NCBI RefSeq assembly: GCF_018889995.1
Contig: NZ_CP076547.1
Coordinates: 2,790,001 to 2,854,000, forward strand
Direction: 5' to 3'
Length of the DNA: 64,000 bases
From: Subtercola sp. PAMC28395
Lineage (GTDB): Bacteria > Actinomycetota > Actinomycetes > Actinomycetales > Microbacteriaceae
Positions within the stretch are counted from its first letter, which is position 1, and every line of letters begins with the position of its first letter. The notes beneath the pieces were generated by a model. That model was not told the origin of the DNA, did no database searches, and was given only the letters and a program-made list of their open reading frames with translations. A program made the translations under genes and the position numbers. Shown piece by piece: positions 51,625 to 62,002 of the stretch.

Positions 51625-52479
51625 TCAGTACGACGAACGAAGCCCTGAAACGACCGCGGGAACCGCTTCCGCTATGTCGAGGGCCGTGATCGGGCCACCA
51701 TCCGACGCCTTCTCGCCCGCCAGCCCGTGCACAACTGCAGCCGTTGCGGCCAGCCGTGCCATCACGCTCGGGTCGTTGCCTATCGCCTGGGCATGAGTGG
51801 CCAGCAGAGCACCGAGAATTCCAGCGAGCACATCGCCAGACCCGGCGGTTGCGAGCTCGGTCGTCGGCGCCGTCACCCGGTAGCCACGGTCTCCCTGCAC
51901 GACGTGGGTGACGTGCCCCTTCAGCAACACGGTGACCTTCAGAAGGTCTGCCGCCCGCTTCGCCCAGACTTCAGGATGCTCGGCTATGTCTTCGACGCTC
52001 GTGGCGACGCCTCGCTCCCCGAGCACGCGCTGGAGCTCGGATGCGTGCGGTGTGATGACCATGCTCCCCGTGCCCGCGTGCACGAGGTCCAGCGCGCCCG
52101 CATCGACCACGACAGGATGCCCCTGCCCCAGCGCCTCGACCAATTCTGCTGTCACGCGCCCACTTCGGGCCGATGCATCCATTCCAGAACCGACAAGCCA
52201 GGCCTGCACTCGCCCCTCTGCCGTCACGATCTCCGGCCTGCGCTGGAGCACCAGACGGGTCGCCCGGCCCGGCCCGAGGTACCTCACCATTCCGAGCCCG
52301 GTGCGACTGGCCGCTTCGACTCCGAGCACCGCGGCGCCGGGGTAGGCGCGCGAGCCGGTGATGACACCGAGTACGCCGCGGGTGTACTTGTCGTCAGAGG
52401 GGGTCGGTGCGGCGAGGTAGCCCCGGGCATCCGCCATCGTGAAATCGCGCCACGACACAGCTTCGGTGGGTCCAGTCAT
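51625..52479 (-). CDS. nnrD: ADP-dependent NAD(P)H-hydrate dehydratase
   Basis: A 284-residue ribokinase-like carbohydrate kinase-fold protein from ATG 52479. It has KYTRGVLGVITGSRAYPGAA, MVITPHASELQRVL, VLLKGHVTHVVQGDRG and the signature ATAGSGDVLAGILGALLA. It repairs hydrated NAD(P)H. The usual fused epimerase (NnrE) domain is absent, which is common in this lineage. Confidence 0.92.
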   Translation of the reverse strand: MTGPTEAVSWRDFTMADARGYLAAPTPSDDKYTRGVLGVITGSRAYPGAAVLGVEAASRTGLGMVRYLGPGRATRLVLQRRPEIVTAEGRVQAWLVGSGMDASARSGRVTAELVEALGQGHPVVVDAGALDLVHAGTGSMVITPHASELQRVLGERGVATSVEDIAEHPEVWAKRAADLLKVTVLLKGHVTHVVQGDRGYRVTAPTTELATAGSGDVLAGILGALLATHAQAIGNDPSVMARLAATAAVVHGLAGEKASDGGPITALDIAEAVPAVVSGLRSSY

Positions 52480-52587
52480 GATCCAACGATAGGACGCACG
52501 GATGCCCGACACAGCGCGTTATCGGTGAACGCGGAATAACCACGCGCCCCGCGGTATTTGACTCTGGGCAGACGAAAGGTGAAATAC

Positions 52588-53667
52588 ATGTCGAACCCCA
52601 CACTCTTCTCCCCCATCACCATCCGGGAGACCACCGTTCGCAATCGGCTCTGGGTCGCGCCCATGTGCCAGTATTCAGTCGAGAACCGCGACGGCGTCCC
52701 CACCGACTGGCATGTCACACACCTGGGTTCGTTCGCGACGGGCGGGGTCGGTCTCATTCTGACGGAGGCGACGGGAGTGAACGCGGTCGGCCGGATCTCG
52801 GCGTACGACCTCGGGCTCTACACCGACGAGCAGGAGGCCGCCTTTGCCCGAATCACGGCGTTCCTTCACTCCCAGGGCGTTGTGGCGGGCATCCAGCTGG
52901 CCCATGCCGGCCGCAAGGCTTCAACCAATCGCCCGTGGTCGGGCAAGCACGGCACCGTGCCGGAGTCGGAGGGCGGCTGGCGCGCCGTCGGGCCTTCTGC
53001 CGTGGCGTTCCCCGGTTATGACGTGCCTGAAGAACTCACCGTCGACGCGATAGCACGCATCGTCGACGACTTTCGGGCGGCCGGCCGACGGGCCGTGAAC
53101 GCGGGGTTCGACGTGCTCGAAGTCCACGCGGCCCACGGGTATCTGATTCACCAGTTCCTCTCGCCGCTCAGCAACAAGCGAACGGATGCCTATGGTGGCA
53201 GCCTTGAGAACCGGGCCCGACTTCTCCTCGAGGTCGTCACCGCGCTGCGCGACGAGGTCGGCGAGAACGTGCCCATCCTCGTGCGGCTCTCGGGAACAGA
53301 CTGGGTCGAATCGGGCGGCTGGGACGTGGAGCAGACGGCGATTGTCACAGGATGGGCGGTCGCTGCCGGCGCAGACTTCTTCGACATCTCCTCTGGCGGA
53401 AACTTCTCCGGCGTGACGATTCCCCTCGGCCCCGGTTACCAGGTGGGGCTCGCGACACACGTTCGCGACGAGGCCGAGGTGGCGGTCAGCGCAGTGGGAC
53501 TCATCACGACTGCCGCCCAGGCCAACGACATCGTCGCAAGCGGCCAGGCCGACGTCGTGATGATGGCACGCCAGTTCTTGCGCAACCCCCACTTCGCCCT
53601 CGACGCAGCCGTGGAGTTGGGCGTCACCCTCGACTACCTGCCGAAGCAGTACGAGCGCGCCTTCTAG
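52588..53667 (+). CDS. Old Yellow Enzyme family NADH:flavin oxidoreductase
   Basis: A 359-residue FMN enzyme of the YqjM-like class, from ATG 52588. It has LFSPITIRETTVRNRLWVAP, MCQYSV (the YqjM Cys position), LAHAGRKAS, FDVLEVHAAHGYLIHQFLSP with the paired His, and SNKRTDAYGGSLENRARLLL. Expected activity is reduction of enoates or N-ethylmaleimide-like electrophiles with NAD(P)H. An AAAGGTG ribosome-binding site lies upstream. Confidence 0.93.
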   Translation: MSNPTLFSPITIRETTVRNRLWVAPMCQYSVENRDGVPTDWHVTHLGSFATGGVGLILTEATGVNAVGRISAYDLGLYTDEQEAAFARITAFLHSQGVVAGIQLAHAGRKASTNRPWSGKHGTVPESEGGWRAVGPSAVAFPGYDVPEELTVDAIARIVDDFRAAGRRAVNAGFDVLEVHAAHGYLIHQFLSPLSNKRTDAYGGSLENRARLLLEVVTALRDEVGENVPILVRLSGTDWVESGGWDVEQTAIVTGWAVAAGADFFDISSGGNFSGVTIPLGPGYQVGLATHVRDEAEVAVSAVGLITTAAQANDIVASGQADVVMMARQFLRNPHFALDAAVELGVTLDYLPKQYERAF

Positions 53668-53722
53668 AACTCACCGAGTCGCAACTCCTGACGCGCAGAG
53701 CTGCAAGGCGCAGATCGTCGTA

Positions 53723-54763
53723 TCAGGAGTTGCGGCGGGTGGCGTCCTGGACTTCGCCGACCAGTTCCTCGATGACGTCCTCGAGAAAGAGCACGCCGGT
53801 GGTCGCGCCGTGTTCGTTGAAGGCGCGAGCCACGTGGGCACCCGTTCTACGCATCGTGGCCAGCGCATCTTCGAGCTCGGTGCCGTCGAAGATCGACGCC
53901 AGCTGCCTGATGCGCTTGGCGGGCACGGGCCTGTCGTATTCGTCATCATCGAGGTCTATGACGTCTTTGAGGTGGAGATACCCCGTCGGCTGGCCCTCGC
54001 CGTCGACCAGCACATAGCGCGAGAAGCCGTGTTTGGCGACCTCATGCTCGATCTGGGCGGGTGTTGCACCAGGGCCGAGAGTCACGAGGCGCTCAAGCGG
54101 CAACGCAACGGCCTCGACTTTCTTCTCTGTGAACTCGAACGCCGCGTGCAACGCACCGGAGTTGTCGTCGAGCACACCCTCCCTGGTGGACTGAGCAACG
54201 ATGTTCGAGACCTCGTCGAGCGTGTAGGTGCTCGCAGCTTCACTCTTCGGTTCGACTCCGAAGAGGCGCACGACGCCGTTCGCCGTGGCATTCAATCCGA
54301 CCGTCGCAAAACGCAGGGTTCTCGCGATCCAGACCAACGGCGGTGCCAGAAGCAGCACAGCCTTGTCGGGAAGCGAGAACGACAGGTTCTTCGGCACCAT
54401 CTCGCCAATGACCACGTGCAGGAACGACACCACTACGAGCGCGATCACGAATGCGACCGTTCCGGTGACTTCTTCGCTCCATCCGGTCAGGCCCAGAGGG
54501 CCCTCCAGGAGATGGTGGATCGCCGGCTCCGAAACGTTCAGGATGAGCAGCGACGCAACGGTGATCCCCAGCTGGCTGGTCGCCAGCATCAGAGTGGCGT
54601 GCTCCATCGCCCAGAGTGCGGTCTTGGCACGCTGCATTCCGCCCTCTGCCAACGGTTCGATCTGGGAACGCCGGGCAGAGATGACCGCGAACTCCGCGGC
54701 CACGAAGAACGCGTTCACCAACAACAGCACGAACAGCCACGCGATTCCGGCCCAATCAGACAT
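53723..54763 (-). CDS. CNNM/CorC-HlyC family membrane protein (second of a pair)
   Basis: A 346-residue protein from ATG 54763. It has a DUF21/CNNM transmembrane domain (residues about 5-190: FFVAAEFAVISARRSQIEPL; TSQLGITVASLLILN; VIGEMVPKNLSFSLPDKAVL) and a paired CBS domain (about 215-330, ending TTGVLFLEDVIEELVGEVQD). The C-terminal CorC_HlyC transporter-associated domain of its neighbour is missing here. Its start overlaps the upstream paralogue by 8 nt. The family is linked to Mg/Co efflux. Confidence 0.9.
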   Translation of the reverse strand: MSDWAGIAWLFVLLLVNAFFVAAEFAVISARRSQIEPLAEGGMQRAKTALWAMEHATLMLATSQLGITVASLLILNVSEPAIHHLLEGPLGLTGWSEEVTGTVAFVIALVVVSFLHVVIGEMVPKNLSFSLPDKAVLLLAPPLVWIARTLRFATVGLNATANGVVRLFGVEPKSEAASTYTLDEVSNIVAQSTREGVLDDNSGALHAAFEFTEKKVEAVALPLERLVTLGPGATPAQIEHEVAKHGFSRYVLVDGEGQPTGYLHLKDVIDLDDDEYDRPVPAKRIRQLASIFDGTELEDALATMRRTGAHVARAFNEHGATTGVLFLEDVIEELVGEVQDATRRNS

Positions 54764-56213
54764 GACTCTCACCCCCGGTCGACTCCCGCGACCTGTCGAC
54801 GCCGGACTTCGTCACTCGTGCACCAACCGCACCTGGCGTTGCCCTGCCAGGCGCCACCGTGTCGCGAGCTATGGGGTCGAGAGCTACCGTTGCATCTGCC
54901 CCTTCGCCGGCGACGCCGGGAACGGTCGGAGTGAATCTGATGCGATCGATTCGCCGGCCATCCATTCTCTCGACGCGCAATTCGCCATCGGGCAACTGCA
55001 CGACGTCGTCAACCTGCGGAAGGCGCCCGAGTTCGCTCATCACGAACCCGGCGACGGTTTCGTAGGGCCCGTCTTCGGGCACGCGCACGGCAGCACGTTC
55101 GAGCACCTCGTCGGGCCGGAGCTGGCCTGGGAAGGAGATCGCATTGGTGCTTCTGATGACGCCGGCCCTGGTTCTGTCGTGTTCGTCGTTGAGTTCGCCC
55201 ACGAGCTCTTCGACGAGGTCTTCGAGTGTGACGACCCCTGCAGTTCCGCCGTACTCGTCGAGCACAATGGCCATCTGGTACCCGCGACCGCGCAGTTCCC
55301 CGAGCAGCACGTCGAGGTTCATGGTCTCCGGCACCCGGAGCGGTTCGCTCTGGAGGGCAACCACGGGAACGTCGCCGCGCTTCGCCCTCGGCACCGCCAC
55401 CGCCTGTTTCACATGCACGATGCCGACCACATCGTCGATGCTCTCGTCGACGATGGGAAAGCGGCTGTACCCCGTGGTGCGGGTGAGGTCGAGCACGGCC
55501 TGCGCCGAATCTGTCCGCTTGAGGGCGGCGATGCGCGGTCGCGGCGTCATCACATCTGATGCGTCGCGGCCCGAGAAGAGCAGGGTGCGGTTGAGCAGCG
55601 TGGCCGTGTCGACATCGAGGCTGCCCTGCAGTGCTGAACGGCGAAGAAGCGAGGAGAGTTCGTCGGCAGTGCGCGCGCCGGAGAGTTCCTCTTTCGGTTC
55701 GATGCCGAAGGCCCGGATGATCGCATTAGCGCTGTTGTTGAGCAGTGTCACCGCGGGGCGGAACACCGCGGTGAACACCCGCTGGAACGGGATGACGAGC
55801 TTCGCTGTCTGGATCGGCAGGGCCAGCGCGAAGTTCTTCGGGACGAGCTCGCCCACGATCATCGACAGCAGCGTGGCGATGAGGATGGCGAGGGTCGAGG
55901 CGACGATCGTGATCGCGTCTGGCGAGAGCCCCAGTGCACCCAGCGGAGGCCGAAGCAGGCTGCTGAAGGCCGGCTCCATCGTGTAACCGGTGAGGAGGGT
56001 CGTGAGGGTGATCCCGAGCTGGGCGCTCGACAGGTGCGTCGAGGTGATCTTCAGGGCCGCGATCGTGGCCCCGAGGCTCTTCTCACCGCGATCCTGGCGA
56101 CCTTCGAGGTCGGAGCGGTCGAGGTTCACGAGCGAGAACTCGCTGGCTACGAAGAACCCGGTGCCGACAGTGAGCACGAGACCCAGCAGAAGGAGCAGCA
56201 ACTCTGTGCTCAC
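54756..56213 (-). CDS. CNNM/CorC-HlyC family membrane protein (first of a pair)
   Basis: A 485-residue protein with a DUF21/CNNM domain (residues about 5-200: FFVASEFSLVNLDRSDLEGR; SSAQLGITLTTLLTGYTMEP; IVGELVPKNFALALPIQTAK), two CBS modules (DVMTPRPRIAALKRTDSAQ; VVGIVHVKQAVAVPRAKRGD; DEYGGTAGVVTLEDLVEELV) and a C-terminal CorC_HlyC domain (AVRVPEDGPYETVAGFVMSE). Its stop overlaps the start of the shorter paralogue, and the two may form a heteromeric transporter or regulator. Confidence 0.92.
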   Translation of the reverse strand: MSTELLLLLLGLVLTVGTGFFVASEFSLVNLDRSDLEGRQDRGEKSLGATIAALKITSTHLSSAQLGITLTTLLTGYTMEPAFSSLLRPPLGALGLSPDAITIVASTLAILIATLLSMIVGELVPKNFALALPIQTAKLVIPFQRVFTAVFRPAVTLLNNSANAIIRAFGIEPKEELSGARTADELSSLLRRSALQGSLDVDTATLLNRTLLFSGRDASDVMTPRPRIAALKRTDSAQAVLDLTRTTGYSRFPIVDESIDDVVGIVHVKQAVAVPRAKRGDVPVVALQSEPLRVPETMNLDVLLGELRGRGYQMAIVLDEYGGTAGVVTLEDLVEELVGELNDEHDRTRAGVIRSTNAISFPGQLRPDEVLERAAVRVPEDGPYETVAGFVMSELGRLPQVDDVVQLPDGELRVERMDGRRIDRIRFTPTVPGVAGEGADATVALDPIARDTVAPGRATPGAVGARVTKSGVDRSRESTGGESHV

Positions 56214-56358
56214 AGGGCCTCACCGACCCGGGCAGAGCAGTCGGCGGTCGAACACGTCAAACGGGGTGAGGGAGGGTCATCCATGGGTACCTCGATTGTA
56301 CCGGCTCACAATCGACGACGCTGGGGAATCGCCTGCCGCGTGACTCCAGGTACGAATA

Positions 56359-57798
56359 TCACCAGCTGACGGGGAGGGCCTTGCCTTCTTCGTAGCCGGC
56401 AGCCGACTGGATTCCGACGTGCGCGAGCTCCTGGAACTCGGCGACGCTCGACGCACCGGCGTAGGTGAACGAGCTCCGGAGCCCTGAGGTGATCATGTCG
56501 AGCAGGTCTTCGACAGATGGCCGGAGCGGGTCCAGATAGATGGTGCTGCTCGATATCCCCTCGGCGAAGAGCTGTTTGCGAGCGAGTTCGTAGGCTCCAA
56601 GCCGGCCGAACCGGTCGGTGACCGCCTTGGCGGATGCCATGCCGTAGTTCTCCTTGTAGAGGCGACCCCCTGCATCCCTGCGCAGCATGCCCGGAGCTTC
56701 GATCGTGCCGGCGAACCACGACCCGATCATCACGGATGCGGCGCCTGCCGCCAGCGCGAGAGCGACATCGCGGGGGTAGCGCACTCCCCCATCAGCCCAG
56801 ACCGTGGCTCCGTAGAGCGTTGCGGCCGCAGCTGTCTCGAGCACTGCAGAGAACTGCGGGCGGCCGACGGCCGTCATCATGCGTGTGGTGCACATCGCCC
56901 CTGGCCCCACTCCGACCTTGATGATCGTGGCGCCCACCTCGGCGAGATCCCGGACGCCGTCTGCCGTCACGACATTGCCGGCCACGATCGGCAGGCCGAG
57001 GCCCGCTTGCCGCACAGAACGGATCGCAGTCACCATCGAATCCTGGTGGCCGTGCGCGGTGTCGAGTACCAGAACGTCGACCCCGGCGGCCGCCAGGGCG
57101 CGTGCTTTTGCGGCGACGTCACCCGTGATGCCGATCGCCGCCGCGACACGAAGGCGCCCGTGGGAGTCGATCGCAGGTTCGTAGATCGTCGAGCGCAGCG
57201 CCCCTGTTCGGCTCAGCGTGCCGATCACCCTGCCGTGCTGCATGACTGGAGCAAAATCCAGGTCTGCGGCGACCATCGCATCGAAGGCTTCGCGGGGCGA
57301 GTCCAGATCGTCGGCCGAAAGCGAGGTGAGCGAACCGTGGAGCAGATCGCCCAGCGATGCATCGGGCAGGGCCGATGCCAGTCGGAGTGCGGGGATGCAA
57401 CCCAGGAACGTGCCCGAATCATCGTGCACCACGATTCCCTGCCCAGCCACCGCCGGGAGCACGGTCAGTGCCTCTTCGACCGTCGCGTCGGGCCGGAAGT
57501 CGAATGGCGTGTCGTACGAGGTCGACTGGGCCTTCACCCAGCGGATGGCCGCATCGAGGTCCTGTAGGTGCATGTCCTGGGGCAGCACCCCGAGGCCGCC
57601 GCGCCGGGCGAGTGTTGCGGCCAGTCTGGGCCCGGTGACCGAATTCATGTTCGCGGCGACGATGGGAATCGTGGCTCCTGTGCCGTCTTCGGGTGCGAGG
57701 GAGACGTCGAGCCTGCTGTGGATCGACGAGCGCCTGGGCACGAGAAAGACGTCGGAGTAGGTCAGGTCTGTCTTCTCTGACGGTGACAAGAACTTCAT
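56359..57798 (-). CDS. guaB1: GuaB1 family IMP dehydrogenase-related protein
   Basis: A 479-residue TIM-barrel protein with inserted CBS domains (residues about 95-215). It has [20 protein letters not shown] at the start, [20 protein letters not shown], the catalytic Cys in [20 protein letters not shown] and [20 protein letters not shown]. In mycobacteria GuaB1 acts as a GMP reductase rather than an IMP dehydrogenase; this protein probably does the same, recycling GMP to IMP. Monocistronic. Confidence 0.9.
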   Translation of the reverse strand: MKFLSPSEKTDLTYSDVFLVPRRSSIHSRLDVSLAPEDGTGATIPIVAANMNSVTGPRLAATLARRGGLGVLPQDMHLQDLDAAIRWVKAQSTSYDTPFDFRPDATVEEALTVLPAVAGQGIVVHDDSGTFLGCIPALRLASALPDASLGDLLHGSLTSLSADDLDSPREAFDAMVAADLDFAPVMQHGRVIGTLSRTGALRSTIYEPAIDSHGRLRVAAAIGITGDVAAKARALAAAGVDVLVLDTAHGHQDSMVTAIRSVRQAGLGLPIVAGNVVTADGVRDLAEVGATIIKVGVGPGAMCTTRMMTAVGRPQFSAVLETAAAATLYGATVWADGGVRYPRDVALALAAGAASVMIGSWFAGTIEAPGMLRRDAGGRLYKENYGMASAKAVTDRFGRLGAYELARKQLFAEGISSSTIYLDPLRPSVEDLLDMITSGLRSSFTYAGASSVAEFQELAHVGIQSAAGYEEGKALPVSW

Positions 57799-57998
57799 GC
57801 CTCCACGCTAGACCTGTTCGCCTGAACCGGCTCGGGCGAAGTTCCGGTGGGCGAAACACCGGTGACGAACGATCATCCGATGGGTTTAGGCTTAACAAGC
57901 ACGTGTCGGCGCGTGAGGATTCACTCTGCGCGGTCATTCGGCGCGTGCTCACGATACCTATCAGCAGCGTGCAATTTGACGAGAGTGGGCGATCGGCT

Positions 57999-60900
57999 GT
58001 GTCAAGCCAGTTGACCGGAACGGGAACTGACGACGGTTCGTCGGGCGAATTTGGAGCAAACGAGTGGCTGGTCGATGAGCTCTACGAGCAGTACATCGTC
58101 GACAAGAACTCGGTCGACGAGTCGTGGTGGAGCATCCTCGAGCACTACAAGCCGAGCAGCTCAGAGCTGGCTGTCGGCACAGATGCCCCGGCCGCTGCAC
58201 CAGCCGTAGTCGAGGCACCGGCAGCGCAGTCAGAAGCGGTTGCCGCAGCACCAGCAGCGCAGTCAGAAGCGGTTGCCGCAGCACCAGCCTCTGCAGCACC
58301 AGCCTCTGCAGCACCAACGCCTGCAGCTCCAGCCTCCACCCCGCCGGTGACCACAGGCACGGTGCCGGTCACGACACCGTCGACGGCTCCGGTCGCACGA
58401 ACCACGTCGATGGTGGCGCGCGCTCAGCCGATCCCCGCAGAGGCGACCGTGCGGGCGCAACCGAGTGACCGCGAGGCAGCCGAACAAGACGCGGTCACAC
58501 CGCTGCGTGGGCCTGCGAAGTCCCTCGCGACGAACATGGATGCCAGCCTCACCGTGCCGACAGCGACCAGTGTGCGCAGCATTCCCGCGAAGCTGCTGAT
58601 CGACAACCGCATCGTGATCAACTCGAACCTCAAGCGCACCCGCGGCGGGAAGGTGTCGTTCACTCACCTCATCGGCTGGGCGCTCGTGCAGGTCCTCAAG
58701 GACTTTCCCAGCCAGAACGTCTACTACGACGTCGTCGACGGCAAGCCGGTCGTCGTGTCGCCGGCACACATCGGCCTCGGCATCGCGATCGACATGCCCA
58801 AGCCCGACGGCACACGTTCACTGGTGGTACCGGCCATCAAGCGTGCAGACACCATGGACTTCGGCGAATTCCTCGCTGCGTACGACGAGCTCGTGGCCAA
58901 GGCGCGTTCGGGCAAGCTCACCGGTGCAGACTTCCAGGGTGCGACGATCTCGCTCACCAACCCCGGTGGCATCGGCACAGTTCACTCCGTGCCTCGCCTG
59001 ATGAAGGGCCAGGGTGCCATCATCGGCGCCGGCGCACTCGAATACCCGGCCGAGTTCCAGGGATCATCCATTCGCACGCTGACCGAACTCGGCATCGGCA
59101 AGGTCATCACCCTGACCAGCACCTACGACCACCGCGTCATCCAGGGCGCCGGTTCTGGCGAGTTCCTGAAGAAGGTGCATGAGCTTCTCCTCGGAGAGCG
59201 TGGCTTCTACGAAGACATCTTCGCCGAGCTGCGAATCCCGTACGTTCCCATCCACTGGGCGCCCGACATCAGCGTCGACTTCGACGCTGTCGACAAGACC
59301 GCCCGGGTGCAGGAGCTCATCAACTCCTACCGTGTACGCGGCCACCTCATGGCCGACATCGACCCGCTCGAGTACCAGCAGCGCACCCACCCCGACCTCG
59401 ACATCGCGAGCCACGGTCTGACGCTGTGGGATCTCGACCGCGAGTTCATCACCGGCGGGCTCGGCGGCAAGCGCACCGCGCTCCTGCGCGACATCCTCGG
59501 AATCCTGCGTGACTCGTACTGCCGGAAGACGGGCATCGAGTACATGCACATCCAGGATCCGGTGCAACGCGCCTGGATCCAGGACAAGATCGAGCGCAAG
59601 TACGCCAAGCCGAGCCATGACGAGCAGATGCGCATTCTCGCCAAGCTCAACGAATCAGAGGCCTTCGAGACCTTCCTGCAGACGAAATACGTCGGCCAGA
59701 AGCGGTTCAGCCTCGAAGGCGGCGAGTCGACGATCGCCCTTCTCGATGCGATCCTGCAGGCTGCCGCCAGCGACGAACTCGACGAGGTCGCCATCGGTAT
59801 GGCCCACCGGGGTCGTCTGAACGTACTGACCAACATCGCCGGCAAGACCTACGGCCAGATCTTCCGCGAGTTCGAAGGCACCCAGGATCCACGCACCGTC
59901 CAGGGCTCGGGTGATGTGAAGTACCACCTGGGCACCGAGGGCACGTTCTCCAGTGCCGACGGCAAGGAGATTCCGGTCTACATCGCGGCGAATCCCTCGC
60001 ACCTCGAAGCGGTCAACGGCGTGCTCGAGGGAATCGTGCGTGCCAAGCAGGATCGCAAACCCCGGGGCACGTACTCGACGCTGCCTATCCTCGTACACGG
60101 CGACGCAGCAATGGCCGGCCAGGGCATCGTCTACGAGACGCTTCAGATGGAGAAACTGCGCGGCTACCGCGTCGGCGGCACCATTCACGTCAACATCAAC
60201 AACCAGGTCGGGTTCACCACCCGGCCGAGTGATTCACGCTCCTCCGTCTACTCGACCGATGTGGCGAAGTCGATCCAGGCTCCGATCTTCCACGTCAACG
60301 GAGACGACCCCGAGTCAGTGGTGCGTGTCGCGCAGCTGGCCTACGAATACCGCCAGGAATTCCACAGCGACGTCGTGATCGACCTCATCTGCTACCGCCG
60401 TCGCGGGCACAACGAGGGCGACGACCCGTCGATGACGCAGCCGCTGATGTACAACCTGATCGAGGCGAAACGCTCTGTCAGGCGGCTGTACACCGAAGCG
60501 CTGATCGGCCGCGGTGACATCAGCCAGGAGGAGTACGAAGCCGCTCATCGCGACTTCCAGGACCGCCTCGAACGGGCCTTCGCCGAAACCCACGCGGCGC
60601 AGACCTCGTCGATTCCCATCATCACCGACGATCTGGATCCCGTCGCCGATCTCGAGCGCCCAGACGCGCAACAGGAGGACGAGAGCGCCGGCGAACCCGA
60701 ATCGACGGGTGTGGCCGCCAGTACCGTGGCTCTCATCGGTGATGCGTTCAACAATCCGCCTGCCGGTTTCACCGTTCACCCGAAGCTCCAGCAACTCCTG
60801 CAGAAGCGCCTCGAGATGAGCCGGAACGGCGGCATCGACTGGGCGTTCGGAGAGCTTCTCGCCCTGGGTTCGCTGCTTCTCGAGGGCACCCCGGTGCGTT

Positions 60901-61874
60901 TCGCGGGCCAGGACACCCGTCGTGGCACCTTCGTGCAACGGCACGCCGTGCTCCACGACCGGGACAACGGCCAGGAATGGTTGCCTCTGGTCAACCTGAG
61001 CGACAACCAGGCCAAGTTCTGGATCTACGACTCCCTGCTGAGTGAATACGCTGCGATGGGCTTCGAATACGGCTACTCGGTCGAGCGGCCCGACGCACTC
61101 GTACTCTGGGAGGCGCAGTTCGGAGACTTCGGCAACGGCGCCCAGATCATCATCGACGAGTTCATCTCTTCGGCCGAACAGAAATGGGCCCAACGCTCGT
61201 CGCTGGTATTGCTTCTGCCGCACGGTTACGAGGGCCAGGGCCCTGACCACTCGTCAGCCCGTATCGAACGTTATCTCCAGCTGTGCGCAGAGAACAACAT
61301 GACGGTGGCGCGGCCGTCGACCCCCGCGTCGTACTTCCACCTCCTGCGACGCCAGGCCTATGCCCGGCCGCGACGCCCGCTGATCGTCTTCACGCCCAAG
61401 GCGATGCTTCGCCTGCGTGGCGCGTCGAGTTCGGTCGACGACCTGACGCAGGGCAAGTTCGAACCCGTGATCGACGACGCCCGCTTCGGGTCGGAGTCCA
61501 ACGCGCAGAAGACCGGTGTGAAGCGGGTCCTGCTCATGGCCGGAAAGATCTACTACGACCTGCTGAACGAGTTGGCGAAAACCCCGAATGACGAGATCGC
61601 ACTCGTCAGGGTCGAGCAGTACTACCCGGTTCCCGCACCGGAACTCGCCGGAATTCTGGCGACGTACCCGAACGCCGAGCTGGTGTGGGTGCAGGACGAG
61701 CCGCAGAACCAAGGTGCGTGGCCGTTCATCTGCCTTGAACTGCCCGTTCGCCTCCCGGTCGAGCGCACCATCCGCGTGGTCTCACGCGCTGCAGCAGCGT
61801 CACCCGCTGCCGGTTCTGCCAAGCGTCACGCGAAGGAGCAGGCTGAGCTGCTTGCGAAGGCCCTGAACCTCTAG
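57999..61874 (+). CDS. kgd: Multifunctional 2-oxoglutarate decarboxylase/dehydrogenase (E1 plus succinyltransferase-like domain)
   Basis: A 1291-residue protein from GTG 57999; a GTG 30 nt earlier is also in frame. Order: E1 N-terminal helix (ANEWLVDELYEQYI), an Ala/Pro/Gln linker (residues about 50-150) with perfect DNA repeats, an E2-like acyltransferase domain (TNMDASLTVPTATSVRSIPA; STYDHRVIQGAGSGEFLK with the catalytic His), then the thiamine-diphosphate E1 domain (MAHRGRLNVLTNIAGKTYGQ; GRGDISQEEYEAAHRDF; EAQFGDFGNGAQIIIDEFIS). Actinobacterial enzymes of this type feed the TCA cycle as part of a mixed dehydrogenase complex. No lipoyl domain is seen. Confidence 0.95.
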   Translation: MSSQLTGTGTDDGSSGEFGANEWLVDELYEQYIVDKNSVDESWWSILEHYKPSSSELAVGTDAPAAAPAVVEAPAAQSEAVAAAPAAQSEAVAAAPASAAPASAAPTPAAPASTPPVTTGTVPVTTPSTAPVARTTSMVARAQPIPAEATVRAQPSDREAAEQDAVTPLRGPAKSLATNMDASLTVPTATSVRSIPAKLLIDNRIVINSNLKRTRGGKVSFTHLIGWALVQVLKDFPSQNVYYDVVDGKPVVVSPAHIGLGIAIDMPKPDGTRSLVVPAIKRADTMDFGEFLAAYDELVAKARSGKLTGADFQGATISLTNPGGIGTVHSVPRLMKGQGAIIGAGALEYPAEFQGSSIRTLTELGIGKVITLTSTYDHRVIQGAGSGEFLKKVHELLLGERGFYEDIFAELRIPYVPIHWAPDISVDFDAVDKTARVQELINSYRVRGHLMADIDPLEYQQRTHPDLDIASHGLTLWDLDREFITGGLGGKRTALLRDILGILRDSYCRKTGIEYMHIQDPVQRAWIQDKIERKYAKPSHDEQMRILAKLNESEAFETFLQTKYVGQKRFSLEGGESTIALLDAILQAAASDELDEVAIGMAHRGRLNVLTNIAGKTYGQIFREFEGTQDPRTVQGSGDVKYHLGTEGTFSSADGKEIPVYIAANPSHLEAVNGVLEGIVRAKQDRKPRGTYSTLPILVHGDAAMAGQGIVYETLQMEKLRGYRVGGTIHVNINNQVGFTTRPSDSRSSVYSTDVAKSIQAPIFHVNGDDPESVVRVAQLAYEYRQEFHSDVVIDLICYRRRGHNEGDDPSMTQPLMYNLIEAKRSVRRLYTEALIGRGDISQEEYEAAHRDFQDRLERAFAETHAAQTSSIPIITDDLDPVADLERPDAQQEDESAGEPESTGVAASTVALIGDAFNNPPAGFTVHPKLQQLLQKRLEMSRNGGIDWAFGELLALGSLLLEGTPVRFAGQDTRRGTFVQRHAVLHDRDNGQEWLPLVNLSDNQAKFWIYDSLLSEYAAMGFEYGYSVERPDALVLWEAQFGDFGNGAQIIIDEFISSAEQKWAQRSSLVLLLPHGYEGQGPDHSSARIERYLQLCAENNMTVARPSTPASYFHLLRRQAYARPRRPLIVFTPKAMLRLRGASSSVDDLTQGKFEPVIDDARFGSESNAQKTGVKRVLLMAGKIYYDLLNELAKTPNDEIALVRVEQYYPVPAPELAGILATYPNAELVWVQDEPQNQGAWPFICLELPVRLPVERTIRVVSRAAAASPAAGSAKRHAKEQAELLAKALNL
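58221..58331 (+). repeat. In-frame repeats in the kgd linker
   Basis: A perfect 33-bp unit occurs twice (58221-58253, 58254-58286; coding AAQSEAVAAAP), followed by two perfect 15-bp units (58287-58301, 58302-58316; coding ASAAP) and one diverged unit. All keep the reading frame, so only linker length changes. Confidence 0.9.
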
Positions 61875-61920
61875 GAGTTGTGGGGCGGAGCTGCGTAGCG
61901 GGACCCGGAAGGCGGGGGTT

Positions 61921-61949
61921 TCGACACGCGGCTTCGCCGCTACTCGACC
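61921..61949. repeat. REP-like palindromic element downstream of kgd
   Basis: TCGACACGCGGC-TTC-GCCGC followed by TACTCGACC: an inner GCGGC-TTC-GCCGC hairpin is bracketed by TCGA on both sides. Short palindromes of this TCGACACGC...TACTCGACC type are dispersed in Microbacteriaceae genomes. It may also act as a terminator for kgd. Confidence 0.6.
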
Positions 61950-62002
61950 GGCGATATCTCATCGTGTTGCTGTTCGACAGGCCTCGGGCTCGTCAGGGGT
62001 CC

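Noticed and set aside
52530..52560. SigR-type promoter before the Old Yellow Enzyme gene
   Set aside because: GGAAT is present, but no GTT lies at 18-19 nt; the match is incomplete.
57693..57998. Upstream extension of kgd
   Set aside because: It would overlap guaB1 in antisense and its residues do not match the family N-terminus.
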